DNA of 64,000 bases from positions 1 through 64,000 of the forward strand of contig CAJXVM010000025.1 in assembly GCA_913061095.1 (NCBI GenBank), given 5' to 3'. The stretch's first letter is position 1, and each line of letters begins with the position of its first letter. A model generated the notes under the pieces. It saw only the letters and a program-made list of their open reading frames with translations, was not told where the DNA came from and did no database searches. The translations under genes and the position numbers were made by a program. This document shows positions 1 to 10,348 of this stretch, piece after piece. This stretch comes from an uncultured Ignavibacteria bacterium. Lineage in GTDB: Bacteria > Bacteroidota > Ignavibacteria > SZUA-365.

Positions 1-669
1 CTCGAAGCGCAGGTGCGGTCGCTCGGCAACGGGGATGAACGCAGGCAGGAAGTGCTGACGCTGCTCGAAGAACTGAAGGGCAACATGGGCCGCATTCATC
101 AGCACGGACAGCGCGCGGACGGTATCGTTGCGAGCATGCTGCTGCATGCGCGGAGCCAGAAGGGCGTACGGCAGGAAGCGGATATCAACACGCTGCTGCG
201 CGAAGCGGTGCAGCTGGCCTGGCACGGGATGCGGGCGCAGGTGCCGGACTTCACCGTGGAGATCGAGGAGGACTACGATGCATCGCTCCCGAAGATCGAA
301 GTGATCCCGCAGGAGATCAGCCGGGTGTTTCTCAACGTGCTGAGCAACGCGTTCCAGGCGGTGCGCAAACGCATGCAGGATGGCAGTGAGGACGCGTACA
401 TCCCGGCAGTGCGCGTATCCACGCGCGGGACGGCAACGGGCGTGGAAGTGCGCATCCGTGACAACGGTCCCGGCATCCCCGAAGCGATCAGGGACAAGAT
501 CTTCCAGCCATTCTTCACAACGAAGCCGACAGGCGAGGGCACGGGCCTGGGCCTGTCGCTGAGCTATGACATCGTGGTGAAGGGGCATGGCGGGCAAATC
601 CGTGTAGAAAGCGAGGGGCATCGTTCCACCCAGTTTGTCATATCCCTTCCGGTCAAGGAGGACGCATGA
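1..669 (+). CDS. Sensor histidine kinase, C-terminal part (5' end outside window)
   Basis: The reading frame is open from base 1, so the gene starts upstream; 222 residues are visible. They cover the end of the dimerisation helix and a complete HATPase_c domain: N box around [11 protein letters not shown]1 box DNGPGIP, and G2 box [10 protein letters not shown]. The H box lies before the window. The protein autophosphorylates on ATP and should pass the phosphate to a response regulator that is not visible here. Its TGA overlaps the ATG of the next gene (ATGA), so the two are translationally coupled. The visible part is close to the C-terminus of that next kinase at both DNA and protein level, so they are tandem duplicates. 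The sensory part and signal are unknown. Confidence 0.9.
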   Translation, partial: LEAQVRSLGNGDERRQEVLTLLEELKGNMGRIHQHGQRADGIVASMLLHARSQKGVRQEADINTLLREAVQLAWHGMRAQVPDFTVEIEEDYDASLPKIEVIPQEISRVFLNVLSNAFQAVRKRMQDGSEDAYIPAVRVSTRGTATGVEVRIRDNGPGIPEAIRDKIFQPFFTTKPTGEGTGLGLSLSYDIVVKGHGGQIRVESEGHRSTQFVISLPVKEDA

Positions 670-3509
670 AAAACAGCATTCGGATTGCTGCATGTCTCAT
701 CATGTTCTGCGCTGTGACCGGGACCACACCTGCACAGAATTTCCGGATCGACAGTCTTCGTGATGTTCTGTCGCAGGCGAAGGGAGCAGAGCAGCAGCTG
801 CAGCTTCATCTCGAGCTGGCGGAAGGTCTGCAGTTTGCACGGCCTCTGGTCTCATTGCAGCACGCGAAAAACGCCAGGGTGCTCGCAAAACGCCTGGGGC
901 GTACTGAAGATGAAAGCAGGGCCCTCCTCACGATGAGTCTTGTGTCGGGTCTTCTCGGCAATGTCAGAGGCAGCCGGCGGATGCTTGAGCAGGCTGACAG
1001 CATCGCATCTTCGGAGGATATATACGAACAGGCGATGATCGCGCACCTCAGAGGAAATCTCCTGACGAATGATGGTTTTCCGGAACGTGCCGAACCATGG
1101 CATCACCGCGCTGATTCCCTTCTCCGTCTGATACCCGGCCAACGGATGCAGGTTGATGTGATCAACAATTACGCATCATGCCTGAGTAATCTGGGCCATC
1201 TGGAGCGAGCGGAGAAGCTTCTGGAAGAATCCATGGCACTCGCGAGGGCACGGAACGATACGTCGCTTATTGCGGCATGCATCTTCTTCCGCAGCGCCAT
1301 CCTCCCCCCGCTGGAAAACGTCGCGGAAGAAGAAACCCCGATGCGCCTGGCGCTCCAGCTCTCGAGCAGTCAGGGCGACAGTGTCACAATGTCGGCGATC
1401 CTGTCGAATCTCGCAGGCACGTATCTGCGTCGCGGGAATATCGCACTGGCCGAGGAGTTCTACCGTAGATCGGTCCTGATTGCAGAGCATATTTCCTACA
1501 AGCGGGGACGACTGTTTTCGACGATCAATCTCGCGTATGTCCTGACGCAGCGGGGAAGACTCGATACTGCTCTTGTCCTGCTGCAGAATACGCGGTTGCT
1601 GGCCCGAGAAGTCGAGGAGCCCGTGTATGAAGCTGTCAGCCTCGGATTGATGGGGAATCTGTATGATCATCAGCGCAAGTACGAAAAACTGCTTTCGTGT
1701 TCTCTTGAAGCGCAGAGCATTCTCGAGGACCTTGGGGAGAACAATGAGCTTGCCAGTGCATACGGGACGACCGGTATCGCTTACTGGCGTCTCGGACGTG
1801 TCGATTCCGCCGAATTCTATCTCCAGGCCTCGATGGTACTGGATAAGAAATTCGATCAAACGATGGGATTATCTCTCAGCGAGGCGACCTATGGGAACGT
1901 GAAGCGGTTGCGCGGCCAGTTCGACAGTGCCCGGTACTATTACGAGCGGGCAATCGAAGATGCAGAGCGGACCGGCTTCATGGTGGCACGGATTTTCGCT
2001 TTGAACGGTCTTACCGAACTCGCAATCCATGAAAAACACATCGCCACCGCCGACAGCCTCTCTCAACTGGCCGTGCACCTGGCCGAGGAATCCGAGACTG
2101 TTGAAATCATTCGTGATGCGTATGAGATCCGCAGCAGAGCGGCCGCGATGGCAGGGCGGTTCCATGACGCTCTGGACGCGCACAGACAGTATGTCATGGT
2201 GAAAGACTCTCTGCTGAATGAAGACAACCTGCGCACGATCAACGAACTCAACGCGAAGTACGAAGCCGAACAACGGGAGAAGCAGATCGCCCTGCTGGAG
2301 AAAGGCCGCGAGATCAAGAATCTCGAGCTCAAGCGCCAGCAGGAGGAACTGCATGTTCGCACGCTCGAGGCGCTGCAGCGCGAGCAGCAGATCGGTCTGC
2401 TGCAGAAAGATCGGGAAATCCAGTCCCTCGAAATCGCCCGCCGGGACGCGGACCTCGCTCGCCAGGAGGCGGTTACCGAACGGCGGGAACACGAAGTGCG
2501 CCTGCTGCGCAAGGACAAGGATCTGCAGGCTTCGCTCCTTGAGCGTGAAACCTTCCGGCGCAATGCGACACTCGTCGGACTCGCAGCCCTTCTGCTGGTG
2601 ACCGGACTCGTCTTCTGGCGCTACCGCGAGAAACAGCGCTCGAACCGAAAGCTCGAACGCACGCTCGGGGAACTGAGGCGCACGCAGGATCAGCTGATCC
2701 ACACCGAGAAGATGGCCACGCTCGGCGAACTGACCGCGGGGATCGCCCACGAGATCAAGAATCCCCTCAACTTCGTGACGAACTTTTCGACGGTATCAAC
2801 CGAGCTGGTGGAGGAACTCGAAGAGAAAGTGCAGTCGCTTTCAGACGGCGACGAGCGCCGCGCCGGTGTGTTCACACTGCTCGAGGAACTGAAGGGGAAC
2901 ATGAGCCGCATCCATCAGCACGGACAGCGTGCGGACGGCATCGTGGCGAGCATGCTGCTTCATGCGCGAAGTCAGAAGGGTGTGCGGCAACAAACGGACA
3001 TCAACACGCTGCTGCGCGAAGCGGTACAGCTGGCCTTCCACGGCATGCGTGCGCAGATGCCGGATTTCACTGTAGAGATTGAAGAGGAATACGACACGGC
3101 ACTGCCGAAGGTCGAAGTCATTCCGCAGGAGATCAGCCGGGTGTTTCTCAACGTGCTGAGCAACGCGTTCCAGGCAGTGCGGAAGCGTACACAGGAAGGG
3201 AAGGACGAATCGTACATCCCGGTAGTCCGGGTATCGACACGCGCGACGGCGACGGGTGTGGAGGTTCGCATCCGGGACAACGGTCCGGGCATCCCCGCCT
3301 CGATCCGCGAGAAAATTTTCCAGCCGTTTTTCACAACCAAACCGACAGGCGAGGGCACGGGGCTCGGGCTGTCACTGAGTTATGACATCGTGGTGAAGGG
3401 CCACGGTGGAGAAATCAGTGCCGAATCCGAGGAAAACCGTTATACCGAGATAGTGATGTCGATACCGGGTAAGGAGATGAGAACGCGATCAACAGCCCGC
3501 ACAGGCTGA
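666..3509 (+). CDS. TPR-repeat sensor histidine kinase
   Basis: The 947-residue protein has, in order: a signal peptide (about 1-24); a long helical region of tetratricopeptide-type repeats (about 45-520); a charged heptad-rich coiled coil (about 525-630) containing internal repeats such as [18 protein letters not shown]; one membrane segment (about 636-655); a HisKA domain with phospho-acceptor His695 in the [12 protein letters not shown] motif; and HATPase_c with DNGPGIP and [10 protein letters not shown]. The TPR sensor is thus predicted to be periplasmic and the kinase cytoplasmic. It starts inside the stop of the upstream paralogue and is followed 28 bases later by a SusC gene, which suggests a role in sensing nutrients at the envelope (inference). 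No response regulator is adjacent. The catalytic third is nearly the same as in the upstream gene. Confidence 0.93.
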   Translation: MKNSIRIAACLIMFCAVTGTTPAQNFRIDSLRDVLSQAKGAEQQLQLHLELAEGLQFARPLVSLQHAKNARVLAKRLGRTEDESRALLTMSLVSGLLGNVRGSRRMLEQADSIASSEDIYEQAMIAHLRGNLLTNDGFPERAEPWHHRADSLLRLIPGQRMQVDVINNYASCLSNLGHLERAEKLLEESMALARARNDTSLIAACIFFRSAILPPLENVAEEETPMRLALQLSSSQGDSVTMSAILSNLAGTYLRRGNIALAEEFYRRSVLIAEHISYKRGRLFSTINLAYVLTQRGRLDTALVLLQNTRLLAREVEEPVYEAVSLGLMGNLYDHQRKYEKLLSCSLEAQSILEDLGENNELASAYGTTGIAYWRLGRVDSAEFYLQASMVLDKKFDQTMGLSLSEATYGNVKRLRGQFDSARYYYERAIEDAERTGFMVARIFALNGLTELAIHEKHIATADSLSQLAVHLAEESETVEIIRDAYEIRSRAAAMAGRFHDALDAHRQYVMVKDSLLNEDNLRTINELNAKYEAEQREKQIALLEKGREIKNLELKRQQEELHVRTLEALQREQQIGLLQKDREIQSLEIARRDADLARQEAVTERREHEVRLLRKDKDLQASLLERETFRRNATLVGLAALLLVTGLVFWRYREKQRSNRKLERTLGELRRTQDQLIHTEKMATLGELTAGIAHEIKNPLNFVTNFSTVSTELVEELEEKVQSLSDGDERRAGVFTLLEELKGNMSRIHQHGQRADGIVASMLLHARSQKGVRQQTDINTLLREAVQLAFHGMRAQMPDFTVEIEEEYDTALPKVEVIPQEISRVFLNVLSNAFQAVRKRTQEGKDESYIPVVRVSTRATATGVEVRIRDNGPGIPASIREKIFQPFFTTKPTGEGTGLGLSLSYDIVVKGHGGEISAESEENRYTEIVMSIPGKEMRTRSTARTG

Positions 3510-3537
3510 CCATATATCAACTGAGAAGGAGGCCGCG

Positions 3538-6507
3538 ATGAAACAAACGCTGTCGTGTATGATCCTGCTCCTGCTGTTCCCTGCGTTATACTGCGCAGGA
3601 CAGACGGGAGGTATCAAGGGTCGCGTCATTGACTCGGAAACCGGTGCTCCCCTTGTGGGCGCGACAATCCTGCTGTACGAGGGACAGATGACCGACATCC
3701 GTGATCAACGCACACCCACCGAGCTGGCCGTTGGCAGAGCCAGCAATCTCAAAGGGCAGTTCACGTATGAGAATGTCTCACCCGGACAGTACACCCTCAA
3801 AGTAACCTACATCGGATTCCGGGATCATATACAGCAGATAACCGTCGAGGCCGGTGCTCCGATGGATATCCTGATCGGCCTGCTTCCGGATATCATCGGT
3901 CTGCAGGAAGTCGTGGTTTCCGGCGCGGCCTCCCGAACGCAGAAAGAAGTTGCCGAAGTGGCGGTGGCTCGTCTGAATGCCAATGAACTGACCAGCGTCC
4001 AATCCTACAACGATATCGGCCAGCTCCTTACCGGCAAGGTACCCGGAGTGCGTGTAAGCACGACGTCGGGCAATGTCGGCGGCGCGATGAAATTCGATGT
4101 GCGCTCCGGGGCGGGATTGCTCGGCGGCCAGCCGGTGATTTATGTCGATGGTGTCCGCATGCTCAATGCATCGTATGGTTTTGGTGTCGGTGGACAATTC
4201 AGCAGCACACTGGCGGATATCAATCCCCAGTACATTCAGAATATCGAGGTGCTGAAAGGTCCGGCAGCGGCAGCACTCTACGGTACGTCCGGTGCAAACG
4301 GTGTCGTGCTCATCAGCACAAAACAGGGTTCCCGCGATATCACCGTGGGTGACTACCGTTTCTGGTACCGGGCAACGACGGGGTGGAATGAACAATTGAA
4401 TGAATACACACAGGATTATGCCCGGTCGTATCAGGATGCCAACGCAATATTCCGGGACGGAAGCATTGCCGAACATGCACTCGGTGTTGTCGGGAACGCC
4501 GGACTCTTCAACTATTTCCTCGCCTATGAAAATCGCGCAGAGGACGGCATTCTCAGAAACAGTTCCATGCACCGGAACTCCATCCGCGCCAATTTCAGTG
4601 CGTTCCCGAGCAACAGGCTGTCGCTTGATGTCCATACCAATTATACATTCAACAATGTCCTCCGCCCGCAGAATGATAACAACATCCTGGGACCGCTCGG
4701 CAATACGCTGCTCAGCGGACCGGCGGAAGTCGGCGGGTACGGGTCGTATGCTTTCACCGACAGCGTTGCTGTGGATGGAATAGAAACAATGAGCAACGTG
4801 AATCACTTCACGGGATCTGTGCAGGCGAACTGGGTTCCGATTGACGATCTCGTGCTCCGCGGAGTCATCGGGTACGACGGTTTCCTGAACAACGAGGACC
4901 AGACCTACCCGCAGAATCTGAATTACACCGGTGTGGGAGTGATAAACGGTATGCGATCACTTGGGATGGAGAAGTATGAAGCCTTCAATCTCGATCTGTC
5001 CGCAGGGTATACGTGGCAGCCGGCGGACAACTGGCGCGCGCTTTCCACACTGGGATTCCAGGGGTATCAGCGCACAGCACAGGATTACTACTTTCAGAAG
5101 ATGGACTTCCCCTCAACGCTGATCACCAACATCGGTGCGGGACAGGAGTTCATGGGCGGGGATCAGACGTATATCCAGTTTCGTGAAGCCGGTGTCTTTT
5201 TCCAGCAGGACGTCTCCTTCGCGCACACCTGGTTCTTTTCCGCAGGTATCCGCAATGATTATGTCAGCAGTGTCGGTGAGGAAGCCCCGAGCATCTTCTA
5301 TCCGCGCGCAAGCGCCGCGGTGCGGCTGGACAGGCTCGACCTGCTGCCGGAGTCCTTCAATTTCGTCAAACTTCGCGCAGCATACGGTGAGAGTGGCATC
5401 CTTCCCGGTGTGCTCGACGGATCGGCGCTCCGATGGGGCGGTCAGCCTTCCGGCTTCGGTGCCGGCGCTGTCATTTCGTCCATCGGAAACGCAGCCATCG
5501 AGCCGGAGCGCACGCAGGAACTGGAAGTCGGCCTGGAGGCCGAATACGATCGAAGCTATGGCATTGATCTGAGTTACTACTGGCGCTGGGGAAACGAAGC
5601 CATTGTTTCATTCCTGAATCCACCGTCCACCGGACTGACGGCAACATCCGTGCCCCGGAATGTGGGTGCGATCAATGGATGGGGGTTCGAGAGCAATCTT
5701 TACGCGCGTCCGATATACACCAAGGACGTTCAGCTGAATCTCAACTTTATCTATAACTTCGCGAACAACGAGGTCGACGATCTCGGCGGTGCGGCACCGA
5801 TATTCAGTGGTCCGAATGCCATCGTCGAGGGACAGCCGCGGTCCGCGTTTTATGTGTTCGCCATTCGCGGTGCGAATTTCGATCAGGACGGTAATTACGC
5901 CGGCCCGGTCGTGGATACCGTGCGCAGTTTCCTGGGCACGCCGGTGCCGCCGCACAGTGCCTCGTTCAGTCTGTCGCTGACCCTGTTCAATGATCTGACG
6001 ATTTATGCCCTCCTCGATGGTGCATGGGGAGGCACGCTCTGGAATCAGACACGCATGTTCGGCACGCTGTACGCGAACAATATCGAGTACGCGACGCTGG
6101 CCACACAGCTTGGAATCGCGGAGGCCATGGGTGTTGTCCCGGTCGAGGGAGTCGAAACGCTGACACCCGGCTCGGATGCATACGTCAATGCCGGCAATCA
6201 GTTTGCCCGTCTGACACCGGGCACCAATCAGGGCGCAGCATATTATGAATCCTCAGATTTCATCCGCCTTCGCGAGATCAGTGTCCGCTACGACCTGACG
6301 CGGCTGCTCGGGAATCTTTTTGACAAGCGCCATGTGCGTTCGCTTGCGCTCATTCTTTCTGCACGGAATCTGTTTCTCAGCACCAAGTATTCCGGACCGG
6401 ATGTGGATGTTCAAACGGATGCGACCACACAGGTATACCGTGGCGTCGACTTCCTCACGCTGCAGAATCCCCGTGTCTATAACCTGACCCTTGCCATCGG
6501 ATTTTAA
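3538..6507 (+). CDS. SusC/RagA-family TonB-dependent outer-membrane transporter
   Basis: The 989-residue protein has a signal peptide (1-20), a carboxypeptidase-regulatory-like beta domain (about 25-110, KGRVIDSETGAPLVGA), a plug domain (about 120-260) with the SusC-typical stretches PVIYVDGVRM and IEVLKGPAAAALYG, and a long beta-barrel ending in an aromatic residue (LAIGF), as usual for BAM substrates. It should import oligomers or other large nutrients through the outer membrane, powered by TonB-ExbBD. The ATG follows a strong GAAGGAGG site. The SusD-type lipoprotein starts 13 bases after the stop, so the two form an operon, probably with the upstream sensor kinase. The substrate cannot be inferred, since no glycosidase or peptidase lies in the same operon. 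Confidence 0.95.
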   Translation: MKQTLSCMILLLLFPALYCAGQTGGIKGRVIDSETGAPLVGATILLYEGQMTDIRDQRTPTELAVGRASNLKGQFTYENVSPGQYTLKVTYIGFRDHIQQITVEAGAPMDILIGLLPDIIGLQEVVVSGAASRTQKEVAEVAVARLNANELTSVQSYNDIGQLLTGKVPGVRVSTTSGNVGGAMKFDVRSGAGLLGGQPVIYVDGVRMLNASYGFGVGGQFSSTLADINPQYIQNIEVLKGPAAAALYGTSGANGVVLISTKQGSRDITVGDYRFWYRATTGWNEQLNEYTQDYARSYQDANAIFRDGSIAEHALGVVGNAGLFNYFLAYENRAEDGILRNSSMHRNSIRANFSAFPSNRLSLDVHTNYTFNNVLRPQNDNNILGPLGNTLLSGPAEVGGYGSYAFTDSVAVDGIETMSNVNHFTGSVQANWVPIDDLVLRGVIGYDGFLNNEDQTYPQNLNYTGVGVINGMRSLGMEKYEAFNLDLSAGYTWQPADNWRALSTLGFQGYQRTAQDYYFQKMDFPSTLITNIGAGQEFMGGDQTYIQFREAGVFFQQDVSFAHTWFFSAGIRNDYVSSVGEEAPSIFYPRASAAVRLDRLDLLPESFNFVKLRAAYGESGILPGVLDGSALRWGGQPSGFGAGAVISSIGNAAIEPERTQELEVGLEAEYDRSYGIDLSYYWRWGNEAIVSFLNPPSTGLTATSVPRNVGAINGWGFESNLYARPIYTKDVQLNLNFIYNFANNEVDDLGGAAPIFSGPNAIVEGQPRSAFYVFAIRGANFDQDGNYAGPVVDTVRSFLGTPVPPHSASFSLSLTLFNDLTIYALLDGAWGGTLWNQTRMFGTLYANNIEYATLATQLGIAEAMGVVPVEGVETLTPGSDAYVNAGNQFARLTPGTNQGAAYYESSDFIRLREISVRYDLTRLLGNLFDKRHVRSLALILSARNLFLSTKYSGPDVDVQTDATTQVYRGVDFLTLQNPRVYNLTLAIGF

Positions 6508-6520
6508 TCAGGAGGAAATG

Positions 6521-7717
6521 ATGAAACGCATGATATATATCCCGCTGGTCCTGACTGCCGTCCTCCTGCTGACCTCCTGCGAGGAGACAGTACTGGATGT
6601 CAATCCCCCGATCGCTTCGGTCGAGGATGCCCGGCTCGACAATGAAGCACAGATTCCCTTTCTCGTCACCGGGATACAATCGAAATTCGCGGAAATCTAT
6701 GGCGCGTTGGCCGTGATGTCGGGCGCCCTTTCCGACGAACTGGTGTTTGACCGGACGGTCCCCGGTGCGACGTATCCCTCATACGCCGAACTCGAAACCG
6801 GTCAGATCACCCTGACAAATGCTTCGGTACAGGGAGACGGCCTCCTCGTGCTCGGAGAGTATCGCCTGCTCGCCGACACACTCGTCGCCCGCGTGGGACG
6901 CATCACGTTCACCGATGAATCACTCCGGGGGTATGCGCTCTATCATGCATATCTCCATGGAGCCATTGCCCGATATTTCTGGGGTGCCTATTTCGGACTC
7001 GAGCCGGAGCGCGGTGGCGGCGTGATCAATGCCGGGCCGTTCATACCCTCAGCGGACATGTACGCGCAGGCACTTACGCTGCTTGATCTGGCCATACAGA
7101 ATGCGCCGGCACCCACCGATGCGGCGGTCGCATCGAGTCTTACCGCGCGCATTCACCTCATCGAGGGGCGTTTTTCCGAAGCGTCGGCAGCGGCCCAGGC
7201 CGGACTGCAGCAGGGTGATCCGTCGTTCTCCGCTCTCTACAACACCGATCAGCCAAACTACTGGTACTTCTCCGCGGGCTCCGGGCGCACGCAGTTCGTC
7301 GTCGACGATCGCTTCCCGGCATATCTGCAGGAGGATCCCGCCGAGAGCGCACGCATTCCTGTCGTGCAGGTGACACAGACGCGTTTCCGGCAGGACAAAT
7401 ATCCCGAGCTGGACAGCCCTCTCCCGTTTGTTACATGGCAGGAGATGGCGCTGATCCAGGCTGAAGTGGCTCTGCGCGACGGGCAGGCCGGTCCGGCGCT
7501 CGATCTTGTCAACACCGTTCGGCAATCGCATGGCCTCGCGGATCTTGATGACCTCACGCTGGAAGGCATGCTCACCGAGCGGGACAAGGAGCTGTTCTGC
7601 ATGGGCATCCGGCTGATTGATCAGCGGCGGCTGGACATCTGGCATCTTCCTGACGGAACCTGGAAATATCTGCCCATCACCCAGCGTGAACGCGACAGCA
7701 ATCCGAATCTGAATTGA
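6521..7717 (+). CDS. SusD/RagB-family nutrient-binding lipoprotein
   Basis: This 398-residue surface lipoprotein is the partner of the preceding SusC. Of two adjacent ATGs (6518 and 6521) the second is better spaced from the AGGAGG at 6510-6515. A lipoprotein signal ends in LLLTSC, so the lipidated Cys is near residue 17. The rest is helical SusD fold, and the C-terminus LPITQRERDSNPNLN is the family's usual ending (PIPxxExxxNPxL). It would cap the SusC barrel and deliver ligand. It is shorter than many glycan SusDs (about 500 residues), which resembles the small SusDs of peptide or other non-glycan systems; that point is inference. Confidence 0.92.
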   Translation: MKRMIYIPLVLTAVLLLTSCEETVLDVNPPIASVEDARLDNEAQIPFLVTGIQSKFAEIYGALAVMSGALSDELVFDRTVPGATYPSYAELETGQITLTNASVQGDGLLVLGEYRLLADTLVARVGRITFTDESLRGYALYHAYLHGAIARYFWGAYFGLEPERGGGVINAGPFIPSADMYAQALTLLDLAIQNAPAPTDAAVASSLTARIHLIEGRFSEASAAAQAGLQQGDPSFSALYNTDQPNYWYFSAGSGRTQFVVDDRFPAYLQEDPAESARIPVVQVTQTRFRQDKYPELDSPLPFVTWQEMALIQAEVALRDGQAGPALDLVNTVRQSHGLADLDDLTLEGMLTERDKELFCMGIRLIDQRRLDIWHLPDGTWKYLPITQRERDSNPNLN

Positions 7718-7773
7718 CGTAATGAGATGCGCGAGTCCGCTTGACGGACGTCGTGCCTGCCGCATCGGGCATC

Positions 7774-7811
7774 GCTGCGGACCGGGTGTTTCTGATATTC
7801 CGGTCCGCAGC
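7774..7811 (+). terminator. Perfect 12-bp stem-loop after the SusD gene
   Basis: GCTGCGGACCGG (7774-7785) and CCGGTCCGCAGC (7800-7811) are perfectly complementary around a 14-base loop, about 57 bases after the susD-like stop. There is no T-tract, so a classical intrinsic terminator is unproven; it could instead protect the transcript 3' end. Confidence 0.4.
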
Positions 7812-7903
7812 GCGCGGCAGCTGTCCGCTGCGCTGACAGAACCGTATGGCGTGCATTCAATCTGCCCGCAAGACGAAAAGGCGAAAAACTTGTCCGATCT
7901 TCC

Positions 7904-7932
7904 TTGACATTGATCCCCGATTTCGCAACTAT
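7904..7932 (+). promoter_or_regulatory. Possible promoter of the prolyl oligopeptidase gene
   Basis: TTGACA (7904-7909), a 17-bp spacer, then AACTAT (7927-7932). The -35 is perfect but the -10 is poor. The resulting leader would be close to 190 bases. Confidence 0.35.
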
Positions 7933-8126
7933 GAAGATGTCTTCATCCACTCATCGTTTTGGCTGATCTGCTTCACCGGATTGTCGTTCAGGTTTGTGAA
8001 GCGTTGCTGCATCATAGCCATCGGACCGGAGATGCGGCCGGTTAAGGGGCTTCCGTATCATGATTGCGACGATTGGATGATCTGTCCCGGCGATCAGTAC
8101 TGTGCATAGTGGCAGGAGAAACGACA

Positions 8127-10226
8127 ATGAGATATCCGCTTTCCTTCGCATTCCTTCTGATCAGTACACTTGTATGCTGCTCGGATCATTCGATACATAT
8201 TCCAGATCCGCCCCATAATCATGTCGTTGATATCACCGACACGCTGCACGGCGTTGTTGTTCGCGATCCTTATCGCTGGCTCGAAGATGGCAGCAGTGCT
8301 GAAACGCGCGACTGGGTCACGCAGCAGAATGCATACTGCGATACGGTTCTCCGGCAAATCAAGGCCAGGAAGACACTTCGGGAGCTCATCAGGCAGCTGG
8401 TTGTCGTTGACCGCGTGAGCTGCCCGGTCGCGGCGGGTGGACGGTATTTCTATAAACGCTATCGAGGCGGGGATGATCTGCCGGTGCTCTGCGTGCAGGA
8501 CGGGAATAAGGGGACCGAACGCATCCTGGTCGATCCGCACCTGATGAACCCGGATCATTCGGTGTCGGTGAAGTTGATGGATATCTCCCGAGACGGGTCC
8601 GTGATTTCCTATTCAGTGCATGAGGGTGGGACGGATGAATCACATATCCGTTTTCTGGATGTTGAAAGCGGAAGGGATTATCCGGAAATTCTCCCTCTCG
8701 GACGGTATTCCAGCCTGTGCTTCAATCAAGACAATACAGGGGTGTACTATACCCGGCAGGAGCGGGACGGCCCGCGGCTGTATTACCACCGGCTGCGCAA
8801 CGGCATGGTGCATGATATTGAACTGTACGGAGATCACTGTGGTCCCGGAACGATTCTCTGGGTGGAGCTGTCGGAGAACGGCCGATGGATGCTTGTCACG
8901 GAACTGCAGGGGTCGGTCGGTCCCACTGCACTGTATCTCGCGGATCTTTCGGAAGGTGCAGTGTTCAGACAGGTGATCAACGATGGGGAAAGCCGGAATT
9001 ATGCATGTTTCGCGGGGAACGATCTGGTGATCCGAACCAACAGGGGGGCACCCCACTGGCGAGTTATGAAGGTTCCCTGTGGCAGCAATCTTCTCGGGGA
9101 GTGGACGGAGGTGATCCCGGAAAACGATGAAGCTGTGATCCAGGATGTCGTGCCCGCCGATGGCCGTCTGATGGTCCGGCTGCTCGTGGATGTTTCACAC
9201 CGCCTGCGATTGTACGACATGGAGGGGACACTTGTTCGCGAACTGGATTTTGGGACTATCGGTACGATCAGCAAGCCCAGTGGCAGCTGGACAGACAGAT
9301 TCGCCTTTCTCGGGTTTTCGTCCTTCCACATTCCAGACCTGGTACACCGCGTTAATCTCCGGACCGGGGAGCAGACGGAATGGTTTCGAACGGAGATTCC
9401 GGTCGATACGGAGAGTTTTATTGTGCGGCATGTGCGGTACACTTCGGCCGACGGGACGAATATTCCCATGTTCCTTCTGCATCGGGAGGGGATGACTCCA
9501 AACGGGGATGCGCCGACACTCATGTATGGATTTGGTGGTTTCGGTTTGAATGTGACGCCGGAGTTCAGTGCGCTTGCCGCGGCTTTCGTAAACGCCGGCG
9601 GCATATTCGCTGTCCCCAATCTCCGTGGCGGAGGAGAATTCGGCGAGCAATGGCACGAAGCCGGTCGGCAGGCCCGCAAGCAAAACGTGTTTGACGACTT
9701 CATTTCGGCAGCGGAGTATCTCATCGCCGAGGGATATACCAATCCTCAACGGCTGGGCATCTGTGGTGTGAGCAATGGCGGACTGCTGATCGGTGCCTGT
9801 CTCACGCAGCGGCCGGACCTGTTCGGCGCCGCGGTCGGTTGCTACCCGTTATTCGACATGCTTCGATATCATCTTTTCCACGCCGGACGGTTCTGGCTGA
9901 CAGAGTATGGCTCCAGTGACGATCCCGGGCAATTTCATTACCTTCATGCCTATTCTCCCTATCATCACGTCCGTCACGGAACAGCCTACCCGGCAGTGCT
10001 CATGATCACCGGAGATGCCGACACACGGGTCGATCCGCTGCATGCGCGGAAAATGACCGCACTGCTGCAGGCCGCAAACAGCGGCGACACACCGATTCTG
10101 CTGCGCTGCAATCCGTTCAGCGGACATGAAGGGGGACAGTCCATGTCCGAGATCGTCGATGAATGTGTGGACATCTACAGTTTCCTTTACTGGCGGCTGG
10201 GTCTTCGTCTCGATCCCGGGACATGA
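8127..10226 (+). CDS. Prolyl oligopeptidase family serine peptidase (S9A)
   Basis: The 699-residue enzyme cleaves proline-containing peptides. The chosen ATG follows an AGGAG site and begins a signal sequence (MRYPLSFAFLLISTLVCC) that could be a lipoprotein signal, so the enzyme is probably periplasmic or membrane-anchored. The N-terminal segment DPYRWLED is typical of S9A, followed by a seven-bladed propeller (about 75-420) and an alpha/beta hydrolase domain. The nucleophile is Ser549 in GVSNGG, the catalytic Asp is about residue 632 (GDADTRVDP) and the His is residue 667 (FSGHEGG). Length and motifs fit the family. It stands alone, with a hairpin directly after the stop codon. A role in peptide nutrition alongside the upstream SusC/D is possible but unproven. 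Confidence 0.93.
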   Translation: MRYPLSFAFLLISTLVCCSDHSIHIPDPPHNHVVDITDTLHGVVVRDPYRWLEDGSSAETRDWVTQQNAYCDTVLRQIKARKTLRELIRQLVVVDRVSCPVAAGGRYFYKRYRGGDDLPVLCVQDGNKGTERILVDPHLMNPDHSVSVKLMDISRDGSVISYSVHEGGTDESHIRFLDVESGRDYPEILPLGRYSSLCFNQDNTGVYYTRQERDGPRLYYHRLRNGMVHDIELYGDHCGPGTILWVELSENGRWMLVTELQGSVGPTALYLADLSEGAVFRQVINDGESRNYACFAGNDLVIRTNRGAPHWRVMKVPCGSNLLGEWTEVIPENDEAVIQDVVPADGRLMVRLLVDVSHRLRLYDMEGTLVRELDFGTIGTISKPSGSWTDRFAFLGFSSFHIPDLVHRVNLRTGEQTEWFRTEIPVDTESFIVRHVRYTSADGTNIPMFLLHREGMTPNGDAPTLMYGFGGFGLNVTPEFSALAAAFVNAGGIFAVPNLRGGGEFGEQWHEAGRQARKQNVFDDFISAAEYLIAEGYTNPQRLGICGVSNGGLLIGACLTQRPDLFGAAVGCYPLFDMLRYHLFHAGRFWLTEYGSSDDPGQFHYLHAYSPYHHVRHGTAYPAVLMITGDADTRVDPLHARKMTALLQAANSGDTPILLRCNPFSGHEGGQSMSEIVDECVDIYSFLYWRLGLRLDPGT

Positions 10227-10227
10227 C

Positions 10228-10247
10228 GTGTCGGCTCCCTCCGACAC
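10228..10247 (+). terminator. Stem-loop immediately after the peptidase stop codon
   Basis: GTGTCGG (10228-10234), a six-base loop, CCGACAC (10241-10247). The stem is perfect and starts one base after the TGA, but there is no T-run, so terminator function is only likely. Confidence 0.4.
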
Positions 10248-10316
10248 CTGTTGATCTGGGGATATGGCGCCCGGGGAAGCGCAAGGGGGCTTGAATCTGA
10301 GAAGCATTTCCATATC

Positions 10317-10346
10317 TTGTTTCAGCCTGAACATCCCAGATACTAT
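10317..10346 (+). promoter_or_regulatory. Promoter-like site overlapping the annotated start of the VWA gene
   Basis: TTGTTT (10317-10322), an 18-bp spacer, TACTAT (10341-10346). The -10 element lies two bases before the ATG at 10349, so transcription would begin inside the reading frame. Either this site is not used or translation starts at a downstream codon. Confidence 0.35.
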
Positions 10347-10348
10347 GT

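Larger units (their letters stand above)
7718..8126 (+). other. Intergenic region, no gene seen
   Basis: About 410 bases separate the SusD gene from the peptidase gene. Short open frames here have no ribosome site or recognisable product. Two items stand out: a perfect 12-bp inverted repeat (7774-7811) and a promoter-like TTGACA at 7904. Both are listed separately. Confidence 0.6.
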
